Source of the DNA: Compostimonas suwonensis
GTDB lineage: Bacteria > Actinomycetota > Actinomycetes > Actinomycetales > Microbacteriaceae
Direction of reading: 5' to 3'
Assembly: GCF_002797855.1 (NCBI RefSeq)
Contig: NZ_PGFB01000001.1
Coordinates: 682,001 to 746,000 of the forward strand
Length of the DNA: 64,000 nt
The position numbers and the translations under genes were made by a program. Positions within the stretch are counted from its first letter, which is position 1; each line of letters starts with the position of its first letter. The notes below the pieces were generated by a model. That model did no database searches. It had not been told where the DNA came from and was given only the letters and a program-made list of their open reading frames with translations. Below, one piece after another: positions 7,638-15,063 of the stretch.

Positions 7638-10132
7638 GGGGCCCGGCCCGCGTTCTCGTGGGCGCACCGTTCTCGCTCGCCTACGCCGGGGTCCTGATCC
7701 TGATGGCGGCCGCGACCGGGATCGTGCACGGCCCCGGGCACGGCCTGCGCTCCGTCGTCGGCGTGGGCTACGAGGCCGTGGTCGAACAGGGGCACTGGTG
7801 GTCGCCGCTCAGCGCGGTGCTCTTCGTCGACAACGGCGCGCAGCTGATCGTCGCGGTGCTCGCCGTGCTCGTGGTGCTGGGCTCGGCCGAACGGCTCATG
7901 GGCACGGCGCGCACGGTGGTGGCGGTCATCGTGCCCACGGTCGTCGGAACGGGGCTCGGAGTCCTGCTGCAGTCGCTCGGCGTCGCCCGCGGGGAGTTCT
8001 GGTCGCGGGGAGTGGAGAGGCTCGGCGCCGTGGACCCGTTCACGGCGATCGCCGGGGCCGTGATGTGCGCGAGCTGGTTCGCCGGGCCGCTCTGGCGTCG
8101 CCGCATCCGTGTCGTCACCGTCGCGGTCGTGCTCGTCTTCCTGCTCTACTCGGGGCAGCCCGACGACCTCTACCGCCTCCTCGCGGCGCTCGTCGGTCTC
8201 GCGCTCGGCGCGCTCCTGCGGCGCGGGCCGCTCGAGCGCGGCTGGCGTCGCAGCTCCCACCACGAGACCCGCACGCTCCTCGCGGCCGTCGTCGGGGTGC
8301 TCGCCGTCGGCCCTGCCGTCACCCTCCTCTCCGGCGCCCGTTTCGGCCTGCTCTCGCCCCTCGGCCTGCTCATCGACCAAGACATGCCCACGGCCCGCAA
8401 CCTGCTCGACCGGTGCCTCGTGGGCGACGTGACGCCGCAGTGCGTGCACGAGCTCACGATCGAGCGGGGTGGCGGCATCGGCCCCGTGCTCGTGAGCGTT
8501 CTCCCGCTCGCGATCCTCGTGGTCGCCGCGATCGGCCTCGCCCGCGGCAGCCGGTTCGCAGCAGAGCTCACGATCGTCGTCAATGTGGCGCTCGCAGCGC
8601 TCGCGGCCTGGTACTTCGGGTTGCTGCCGGCGACCGGTCAGCCGTATCTCTGGCATCCGGCATCCGCCCGTTACCGAGAGGTCGCGGTCGTGCTCGTGGT
8701 CTCCGCGGCTGTGCCGCTCATCGTCGCGGTCGTCGTCGCGCTGCAGGTGCGGAGGTTCCCGGTGCGCAGCGCGCCGGGGCGCCGTCGGCGTTTTGTGCTC
8801 GTGGTGATCGCGGCGTTCGTTCTGCTCGCGGGGCTGTACGTGAGCCTCGGCTGGCTGCTGCGCGACCGCTTCCGCCCTCCCGTGCATCTCGCCGACCTGC
8901 TCGCGGACGCCCCCGAGCGGTTCATCCCCGTGGCGTTCCTCCGGCTCGAGCGGGTGGAGTTCCTGCCGGGCGACTGGATGACGGCACTGCTGTACCACTG
9001 GGTGGGGCCGTTGTTCTGGCTCGTCGTCGTGGTGGCGGCGGTGCTCGTCATCCGCTCGGGATCGGCCGGCGCCCACGTCGACGGGCAGCCGGGCCGGCTG
9101 CGCGGGCTCCTGCACGGCGGGGGTGGCGGCTCGCTCGCGTTTATGACGACCTGGATCGGCAACACCCTGTGGTTCGACTCCACAGGGCGCGTCGCGATCG
9201 CCTACCGGGTCGTCAACCGGGTGGCGCTCACGGTCTCGGAGCCGGTGGGCCCGCGCGAAGCCGAGGGAGGGGACGCCGAGCGCGCGGTCGCCGAGTTCTC
9301 GGTGATGTGCGACGACCGCGGCTGGACCCCCGTCTTCTACAGCGTGCACGAGAGCTGGCGCCCCGTCTTCGAGCGGATGGGCTGGCAGCTGACGGGAGTG
9401 GGGGAGGAGACGGTGCTGCGCCCGCGTTCGTGGAGCACGACGGGCAAGAAGTGGCAGGACATCCGCAGCTCGATCAATCGCGCGGAGCGCGCGGGTGTGC
9501 GCGCCGAATGGCTGGCGTACCACTCCCTCACCGTGCGGCAGGCGTCGCAGATCTCGGCGATCTCGGAGCGCTGGGTGCAGGAGCGCGGGCTCCCCGAGCT
9601 CGGGTTCACACTCGGCGGCCTCGACGAGCTGCGCGATCCCGAGGTGCGGCTTATGGTCGCGATCGACGGCGACGACATCGTGCACGCCGTGACGAGCTGG
9701 TTGCCGAGCTACCGCGACGGGATCGTCGTCGGCTGGACGCTCGACTTCATGCGGCGCAGCCCCGACAGCATCAAGGGCGTCACGGAGTTCCTCATCGCCC
9801 GCACGGCGGAGATGCTGCGTGAGGATCCGGCGATCGAGTTCCTCAGCCTCTCGGCCGCGCCTCTCGCCCAGCGTCCGGACGGCAACGAGGGGCAGGGCGT
9901 CGTGGCGGACCTCCTCGACTTCCTCGGGCGCAGCCTCGAGCCGGTCTACGGCTGCCGTTCCCTCTTCGATTTCAAGAGGAAGTTCCAGCCGGAGCTCCAG
10001 CCCCTGTACATGGCGTACCCCGACCCGCTCGCGCTCCCGGCGATCGGCCTCGCCCTCGCCCGCGCCTACCTGCCCTCGGTCTCCCTGCGATCGGTCACGG
10101 CCGTGGTGCGCTCAGCGCCCTCGCGCGGGTGA
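7634..10132 (+). CDS. MprF-like aminoacyl-phosphatidylglycerol (or diacylglycerol) synthase with rhomboid-like N-terminus
   Basis: An 832-aa membrane enzyme. Residues 1-200 form a rhomboid-like bundle (SAERLMGTARTVVAVIVPT, DPFTAIAGAVMCAS), and further helices continue to about residue 480. The cytosolic C-terminal domain from about residue 490 is DUF2156/LPG_synthase_C, a GNAT-like fold that transfers an amino acid from aminoacyl-tRNA to a lipid head group. Visible conserved blocks are LWFDSTGRVAIAYRVVNRVAL, FSVMCDDRGWTPVFYSV, KKWQDIRSSINRAERAGV, WTLDFMRR and SLFDFKRKFQP. Such modification lowers surface charge and protects against cationic peptides. The preceding esterase gene overlaps it. 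The amino acid and lipid substrates cannot be read from the sequence. Confidence 0.88.
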   Translation: MRGPARVLVGAPFSLAYAGVLILMAAATGIVHGPGHGLRSVVGVGYEAVVEQGHWWSPLSAVLFVDNGAQLIVAVLAVLVVLGSAERLMGTARTVVAVIVPTVVGTGLGVLLQSLGVARGEFWSRGVERLGAVDPFTAIAGAVMCASWFAGPLWRRRIRVVTVAVVLVFLLYSGQPDDLYRLLAALVGLALGALLRRGPLERGWRRSSHHETRTLLAAVVGVLAVGPAVTLLSGARFGLLSPLGLLIDQDMPTARNLLDRCLVGDVTPQCVHELTIERGGGIGPVLVSVLPLAILVVAAIGLARGSRFAAELTIVVNVALAALAAWYFGLLPATGQPYLWHPASARYREVAVVLVVSAAVPLIVAVVVALQVRRFPVRSAPGRRRRFVLVVIAAFVLLAGLYVSLGWLLRDRFRPPVHLADLLADAPERFIPVAFLRLERVEFLPGDWMTALLYHWVGPLFWLVVVVAAVLVIRSGSAGAHVDGQPGRLRGLLHGGGGGSLAFMTTWIGNTLWFDSTGRVAIAYRVVNRVALTVSEPVGPREAEGGDAERAVAEFSVMCDDRGWTPVFYSVHESWRPVFERMGWQLTGVGEETVLRPRSWSTTGKKWQDIRSSINRAERAGVRAEWLAYHSLTVRQASQISAISERWVQERGLPELGFTLGGLDELRDPEVRLMVAIDGDDIVHAVTSWLPSYRDGIVVGWTLDFMRRSPDSIKGVTEFLIARTAEMLREDPAIEFLSLSAAPLAQRPDGNEGQGVVADLLDFLGRSLEPVYGCRSLFDFKRKFQPELQPLYMAYPDPLALPAIGLALARAYLPSVSLRSVTAVVRSAPSRG

Positions 10133-10313
10133 CCGTCGTCGTCCCCTCGCGCGAGCGACGAGACGACGGAGCGGTGTCAACCGCCTTGCGAGCAGGAGGT
10201 GCGGGGGCGATGATCGGAGGGTCCGGCATCCGCGAGAGATGCGACACAGCACCTGGATGCAGGCGATGGCGCCGCACAGAGGCGGGTGACGAGACCGGAA
10301 GGAGTGTGACGCC

Positions 10314-11825
10314 ATGCAGTCGATCTGGCTCCGGCACGAGCGACCGACCCGGGCGACTCCGTTCGCCGAGGGGCAGAGCTATGACGATGTGGTCGTCGGC
10401 GCGGGGATCACGGGCCTGTCGACGGCTCTCATGCTCGCGGAGCGCGGGCGGAAGGTCGCCGTGCTCGAGGCGCGCGCGGTCGCGGCGGCGACGACCGGCA
10501 ACTCGACCGGCAAGCTGAGCCTCTTGCAGGGCACCCGTCTCTCGACGATCGCCCGCGATCATCCGCGGGGTCTCGTCTCCGCCTACGTCGACGCGAACCG
10601 CGACGGTCTCGAGTGGCTGACCGCGTTCTGCGAGCTCGACAGCGTGCCGATCCAGTTCAGGGATGCCGTGACCTACGCCGAGACGGCCGAGGGCGTGAGC
10701 GCGGTCGATGCCGAGTTCGAGGCCGCGTTCCAGGCCGGGCTGCCGGTGACGAGGCAGGATGACGCGGGGCTGCCGTTCCCCACCCGGGCCGCCGTCCGTC
10801 TCGCCGGCCAGGCCCAGATCGATCCCGCCGAGGTGGCCGACGCCCTCGCCGCGCGCTTCGTCGCGGAGGGCGGTGTGCTGCACGAGGGCGTTCGGGTCAC
10901 GGGGGTGCACGCGGGGCACGGGGGCTCCGCGACCTCCGCGGGCTCCGCCTGCGTCGTGCGTACCTCGGAGGGCGAGCTGCATGCGGGCGACGTCGTGCTG
11001 GCGACGGGCACGCCGATCCTGGATCGCGGACTCTACTTCGCCAAGCTCACGGCGCACCGCTCGTACGCCCTCGCCTATCCCGTCGAGTCGCGGCTCTTCG
11101 ACGACATGGGGCTCTCGACCGACGCGATGACGGTCTCGCTGCGGCAGCTCGAGGCCGAGGGCGAGGAGTTCGTCCTCGTCGGCGGCAACGGGCACGAGGT
11201 CGGGCGCTCGCAGCCGACCTCGGAGCGCATCGCCGAGCTCGACTCCTGGGCCCGCTCGCACCTCGCGGTCGGTGCGCCCGCCTTCGTCTGGTCGGCGCAG
11301 GACTACGAGTCGGCCAACCTCGTGCCCTTCGCGGGAAAGCTGCCGCGCGGTCGGGGCCACGTCTACCTGGCGACGGGTTTCGCCAAGTGGGGGCTGACGA
11401 ACGGTGTCGCCGCCGCGCTGCGCATCTCGGCGGAGATCCTCGGCGACCCGCCGCGCGCCTGGGTGCGCACGATCGGAACACGCCTCACCCTGCCCTCGGA
11501 TCTCGGCCGCGGCATCGGCGCCAACGCGGCCGTGGGGATGTGGGCGGCTCGCGGCTGGTGGCGGGCGATCACGGCGGGCGGGTCGCCGGAGCGCCCGCCG
11601 GAGGGCGAGGCGCGGGTCGTCACGCATGCCGGGCGCCCCACGGCGGTCTCGACGATCGGGGGCCGCTCCTGCGCCGTCGACGCGGTCTGCCCGCACCTCG
11701 GCGGGATCGTCGCCTGGAACGATGCCGAGTCGTCGTGGGACTGCCCGCTGCACGGCTCGCGGTTCGCGGCCGACGGCGAGCTGCTCGAGGGCCCGGCGAC
11801 GCGCGGCCTCACCCGGCTGCGCTGA
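10314..11825 (+). CDS. FAD-dependent oxidoreductase with C-terminal Rieske [2Fe-2S] domain
   Basis: A 503-aa two-domain protein. The N-terminal DAO-type FAD domain starts at DDVVVGAGITGLSTALMLAERG with E44-like acidic binding (VAVLEA). The conserved TTGNSTGKLSLLQG and GFAKWGLTNGVAAAL blocks fit the family of Rieske-linked glycine-oxidase-like enzymes. The C-terminal Rieske domain binds its cluster through C459-x-H461 and C477-x2-H480. It contains no membrane segment. Members are usually annotated only as FAD-dependent oxidoreductase plus Rieske, and no substrate is known. A GGAAGGAG lies upstream of the ATG. It appears monocistronic, since the next gene (the ParA-like one) differs sharply in base composition. 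Confidence 0.88.
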   Translation: MQSIWLRHERPTRATPFAEGQSYDDVVVGAGITGLSTALMLAERGRKVAVLEARAVAAATTGNSTGKLSLLQGTRLSTIARDHPRGLVSAYVDANRDGLEWLTAFCELDSVPIQFRDAVTYAETAEGVSAVDAEFEAAFQAGLPVTRQDDAGLPFPTRAAVRLAGQAQIDPAEVADALAARFVAEGGVLHEGVRVTGVHAGHGGSATSAGSACVVRTSEGELHAGDVVLATGTPILDRGLYFAKLTAHRSYALAYPVESRLFDDMGLSTDAMTVSLRQLEAEGEEFVLVGGNGHEVGRSQPTSERIAELDSWARSHLAVGAPAFVWSAQDYESANLVPFAGKLPRGRGHVYLATGFAKWGLTNGVAAALRISAEILGDPPRAWVRTIGTRLTLPSDLGRGIGANAAVGMWAARGWWRAITAGGSPERPPEGEARVVTHAGRPTAVSTIGGRSCAVDAVCPHLGGIVAWNDAESSWDCPLHGSRFAADGELLEGPATRGLTRLR

Positions 11826-11936
11826 GCAAACTATAGGAAGCCGCTTCAGCCTTGATGTCTCTCGCGGTTAGCCCTCACTGAGCAAGTTGTCCATCCGTAC
11901 GTCCATTTTGGACGCATCTATGGTATTTTTGAATCT

Positions 11937-11963
11937 CATTCTGGTCAGGTGGGCCATTCTGGT
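11937..11963 (+). repeat. Two 9-bp direct repeats before the ParA-like gene
   Basis: CATTCTGGT occurs at 11937-11945 and again at 11955-11963, 18 bp apart (just under two helical turns), immediately upstream of the AAAGGAG ribosome binding site (11964-11970). They could be operator half-sites for autoregulation; this is inference. Confidence 0.4.
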
Positions 11964-11975
11964 AAAGGAGTTCAC

Positions 11976-12995
11976 ATGGTGATCTATGCGTTCTGGAATA
12001 ACAAAGGTGGCACGGGAAAAACGAGTCTGATTTTCCAAAGCCTCACTTTTTACGCTCATCAGCATCCCGATGAGCGCATTCTTGCGGTGGATGTTTGTCC
12101 TCAGGCGAATCTCTCTGAACTTCTATTCGGTGGGCTGACGAATAACGGCTCAGAAACTTTATTGATGCGTCAGGGTGAAATTCCCCGCCGTACGATTGGT
12201 GGATACTTCGAGAAGCGTCTCCCATCCCCGTTCACCATTCCGGCTTTTGACGCCCATGACTACATCTCTCACCCGGTCGATTACAACCCCGCGATCCCTG
12301 AAAATGTGGACTTGATCGCTGGAGATCCTTTGCTTGAGCTCCAGTCGAACGCCATCTCGACTTTGTCGAGCACTCAACTTCCGGGGACGAACGCCTGGCT
12401 TGCTGTGATCGATTGGCTTCGGGATCTGATTGCAACGGTCGGGGATGAATATGACACGATATTCATTGATTCGAATCCCTCGTTCTCTATTTACACTCAG
12501 ATCGCTCTTTCATCGGCGGACCGTCTTGTCTTGCCGGTGATGGCGGATGATTCATCTCGTCGCGCCATTCAGAATGCTTTCTCATTGGTGTACGGGCTGA
12601 AGTTGCCTTCGGAGATCTATTCGCGGTATGCCTTCGCAACGCGACTCGCGGAGGTTGATCGCGAGCTGCCTAAGGTTCACATAATTGCGAAGAATCGCCT
12701 TACGCAGTACATGGGGGCGGCATCGGCCTACGCCGCGGTCCTTCGTTCGATTGACAACGATGTGACAGCCTTGCTTAAGAACAATCCGGAGATGTTCTCA
12801 TTTGAGAAAACCGAGGACGGCGTTGTCGATATTCGAGATTTTCAAACTACCGGGGTTGTTGCGTTTGCGCGCGGCTACCCGCTGTTCGCCCAGCGTCCTG
12901 GCCGATTCGATGTGATGGGGAAGAGAGTGCGAGTTGACGGGGAGTATCTCGCAAACTCTGTGGAAGCGGTGCAGAACCTCGTTGACATGCTGTGA
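11976..12995 (+). CDS. ParA-like (MinD/Mrp-type) AAA ATPase, orphan, low-GC
   Basis: A 339-aa deviant-Walker ATPase. Walker A NNKGGTGKTSL lies at residues 8-18, Walker A' ILAVDVCPQANLSELLFG near 40, Walker B-like TIFIDSNPSFSIYTQIAL near 160, and a RLVLPVMADDSSRRAIQNAFSLVYG block follows. Length and motifs fit single-domain ParA family proteins of unknown cargo rather than chromosomal ParA or Soj. No ParB, parS array or other partner is adjacent. GC looks near 50%, far below the about 70% of its neighbours, with AT-rich codons (ATT, TTT, AAA), so it was probably acquired by transfer. The ATG at 11976 has AAAGGAG five bases upstream, and a hairpin plus T-run terminator ends the unit. Confidence 0.88.
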   Translation: MVIYAFWNNKGGTGKTSLIFQSLTFYAHQHPDERILAVDVCPQANLSELLFGGLTNNGSETLLMRQGEIPRRTIGGYFEKRLPSPFTIPAFDAHDYISHPVDYNPAIPENVDLIAGDPLLELQSNAISTLSSTQLPGTNAWLAVIDWLRDLIATVGDEYDTIFIDSNPSFSIYTQIALSSADRLVLPVMADDSSRRAIQNAFSLVYGLKLPSEIYSRYAFATRLAEVDRELPKVHIIAKNRLTQYMGAASAYAAVLRSIDNDVTALLKNNPEMFSFEKTEDGVVDIRDFQTTGVVAFARGYPLFAQRPGRFDVMGKRVRVDGEYLANSVEAVQNLVDML

Positions 12996-12996
12996 T

Positions 12997-13027
12997 AGGT
13001 CAGTAGTGTCGCACTGACCTTTTGTTC
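12997..13027 (+). terminator. Rho-independent terminator of the ParA-like gene
   Basis: AGGTCAGT (12997-13004) pairs perfectly with ACTGACCT (13013-13020) and is followed by TTTTGTT. It lies directly after the stop codon and eight bases before the end of the convergent isomerase-like gene, so the ParA-like gene forms a self-contained transcription unit. Confidence 0.8.
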
Positions 13028-13034
13028 CTGCCGC

Positions 13035-14003
13035 TCAGGCGAGCTGGGCGACGAGGCTCCGGCCGGGCGTGTAGTCGCCGCGCTGGGGGAGGATCCTGCG
13101 CAGGTAGGCCTGGTTGGCGGCGCTCACGCTGAGGCCGTCGCCGCCGTAGTGCTCGCAGCAGATGACGCCCTGGAAGCCCACGGAGACGGCGAGGGCCACG
13201 GCCTCGCGGTAGTTGACGAGGCCGGCCTCGAGGTAGGCCGGCACGGCGGTCACGGTTCCGGCCTCGCGCTGCTCGTCGCGCGAGTAGTTCTTGACGTGCC
13301 AGTAGTTGGCGTAGGGCAGGGTCGTGCTCGCGATGTCCCACCAGTCCTCGATGGGGCGGTGCAGGCGGATGAGGTTGCCGATGTCGGGGTTGAGCCCCAC
13401 ATTGGGCAGCCCGATGTCGGTCACGAGCCGCACGGCGGACTCCGAGCTGCCGAGGTAGGTGTCCTCGTAGAGCTCGAGCGAGAGCTGGAGGCCGAGCTCG
13501 GCGGCGTGCTGCCCCAGCTCGCGGAAGCGCGCGACGGCGAGCTGCCGGGTGCCCGCGTCATCCGGGTCGACGTGGCCCTGACCCGTCCAGAACCACAGGC
13601 GTTCGCGCTGCTCGGCGGTGAGCGGCTGGTGCAGGCTCGCGCACACGGTGCGAGCGCCGAGCGCGGCGGCGGCCTCGAGCATCCGGTGGGCGTGGTCGAG
13701 GTTCTGCGTGCCGTGCTCGGCGTCGATGACGCTGCGGCGCACGATGTTGGCCGTGGGGGTGCCGAGGCCGGCCGCGCGCGCGGCCGCCCCGAACTCCTCG
13801 AGGCGCGAGGGGGAGAGGTCGGCGATGCTCACCCAGCTGTCGGCGAGCTCGACGTCGTCGAAGCCCGCCGCGGCGACCTCCTCGAAGACGCGCAGCCAGG
13901 TCTCGGCGGGGGCGTCCTGCGCCCGCACCCCGTCGATGCGCGAGACGGCCGGATACTGCAGGAGGGCCGCGCAGATCGGCCACGTCGTCGCTGAGAGCGC
14001 CAT
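13035..14003 (-). CDS. Sugar phosphate isomerase/epimerase family protein (xylose-isomerase-like TIM barrel)
   Basis: A 322-aa TIM-barrel protein of the AP_endonuc_2/xylose-isomerase-like family, to which IolE and hydroxypyruvate isomerases belong. Barrel-strand motifs with metal-ligand residues are visible: FDDVELADSWV, LQLSLELYEDTYLG, VGLNPDIGNLIRL, WHVKNYS and GVICCEHYG. The start was set at MALSATTWPICAALLQYP, since upstream residues are not family-like. It is divergent from the GntR regulator, and its promoter contains the 29-bp operator (TTGACA -35 at its edge), so it belongs to the same regulon as the downstream dehydrogenase/TTT operon. The substrate is unknown. Confidence 0.85.
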   Translation of the reverse strand: MALSATTWPICAALLQYPAVSRIDGVRAQDAPAETWLRVFEEVAAAGFDDVELADSWVSIADLSPSRLEEFGAAARAAGLGTPTANIVRRSVIDAEHGTQNLDHAHRMLEAAAALGARTVCASLHQPLTAEQRERLWFWTGQGHVDPDDAGTRQLAVARFRELGQHAAELGLQLSLELYEDTYLGSSESAVRLVTDIGLPNVGLNPDIGNLIRLHRPIEDWWDIASTTLPYANYWHVKNYSRDEQREAGTVTAVPAYLEAGLVNYREAVALAVSVGFQGVICCEHYGGDGLSVSAANQAYLRRILPQRGDYTPGRSLVAQLA

Positions 14004-14168
14004 CGCTGTACGTCCTTGTCTCGCTCTCGTGCGGAGCGGTCGTTCCCGGCCCGGGCGAGGGTGCCGACGAGCAGCCGCGGATGCCGCGACTCGCCGCCGC
14101 ACGAGTGGTGCGGATACCGGGCCCCCGGGAGGGGTTGTCCGGTACCATAGTGTGATCGGCGGATAGCC

Positions 14169-14197
14169 AACTGTCAAGAGTTTATTGTCAACAATTT
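14169..14197 (-). promoter_or_regulatory. GntR-type operator, copy 1, between isomerase-like gene and gntR
   Basis: A 29-bp element whose core ATTGTCAACAAT is a near-perfect palindrome typical of FCD/GntR operators. On the minus strand it ends in CTCTTGACAGTT, supplying a consensus -35 (TTGACA) for the isomerase-like gene. An inverted second copy lies at 14981-15009, identical at 27 of 29 positions with the two differences in the palindrome centre. Confidence 0.75.
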
Positions 14198-14212
14198 GCA
14201 AAGGACTGATGA

Positions 14213-14914
14213 ATGGGGATTTCCGAGGTCAGCCGACCCCTGGTCATGCAGCCCGCCCTCTCGCAGAACGTCGTCGACATCCTGCGGGAGATGATCACCA
14301 ACGGCACCCTGTCGGCCGGTGAGCACCTCAAAGAGGCCGAGATCGCACTCACCCTCGGCGTCAGCCGCGGCCCCGTGCGCGAGGCGCTCGCCCAGCTCGC
14401 CAACGAGGGGCACGTCGAGCTGCGCCGGCACCGCGGCGCCTTCGTCAGCCATCTCACCCGGCGCGACGTGCACGAGGTGTACAGCCTGCGGCTCGCGCTC
14501 GAGCGGCTCGCCGTCGAGCGCGCGGCCACCCACATGACCTCCGAGCAGCTCGCGCAGATGGATGCCGTGCTCGAGCTCATGAAGCACGTGCCCGACGACT
14601 ACACCCCCGACCAGGCGGTCGAGCTCAGCCTCGCCTTCCACGACCTCGTCTACGAGGCGGCGGACCACCAGCGGCTCTCCCGTTCGTGGCAGTTCATCCG
14701 CAGCCACGTCGCGTTCTTCCTGCACACCCGCAACTCGGCGCACCACGACTTCCTCGACGTCGGCTATCGCGAGCACAAGCTCATCCGCGACGTGCTCGCG
14801 GCGGGGGATGCCGCGGGGGCGGTCGCCCTCATCGAGGAGCACATCCAGGGCCCGTACACGTACCTGCTCGCGGATCTGCCGGAGGACTCGAGCGAGTCGC
14901 GACGTATCGACTGA
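14213..14914 (+). CDS. GntR-family transcriptional regulator, FCD domain
   Basis: A 233-aa regulator of the FadR/FCD subgroup. The N-terminal winged helix reads LSAGEHLKEAEIALTLGVSRGPVREALAQLANEGHVELR in pieces, and the all-helical FCD ligand domain contains the metal-site residues expected in LAFHDLVYEAADHQRLSRSW and GYREHKLIRDVLAAGD. FCD regulators commonly sense organic acids. It sits between two copies of one operator, which places both the isomerase-like gene and the dehydrogenase/TTT operon, and its own promoter, under its control. The ATG at 14213 has AAAGGA seven bases upstream. Confidence 0.92.
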   Translation: MGISEVSRPLVMQPALSQNVVDILREMITNGTLSAGEHLKEAEIALTLGVSRGPVREALAQLANEGHVELRRHRGAFVSHLTRRDVHEVYSLRLALERLAVERAATHMTSEQLAQMDAVLELMKHVPDDYTPDQAVELSLAFHDLVYEAADHQRLSRSWQFIRSHVAFFLHTRNSAHHDFLDVGYREHKLIRDVLAAGDAAGAVALIEEHIQGPYTYLLADLPEDSSESRRID

Positions 14915-14980
14915 CCCACCGACCGATCCGGGCGATCCGCCCGGATCGCTGATTTCCCGGGGTTCTTTGTCCTGTCGTGA

Positions 14981-15009
14981 AAATTGTCAACAATAAACTC
15001 TTGACAGTT
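14981..15009 (+). promoter_or_regulatory. GntR-type operator, copy 2, before the catabolic/TTT operon
   Basis: AAATTGTCAACAAT followed by AAACTCTTGACAGTT, in opposite orientation to copy 1. Its TTGACA is a consensus -35, with a weak -10 (AAGAAT) about 18 bases downstream and the TTG start of the dehydrogenase 55 bases after the element. Binding of GntR at the core would abut the -35, a simple repression layout. Confidence 0.75.
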
Positions 15010-15063
15010 ATCTGATGGCGACACAAGAATGGGCGAGTCCGATCGACTCACCCAGGAGAACTC

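Noticed and set aside
11976-12995. Chromosome or plasmid partition locus at the ParA-like gene
   Set aside because: No parB, no parS-like palindromes and no replication genes are nearby; the protein is an orphan ATPase.
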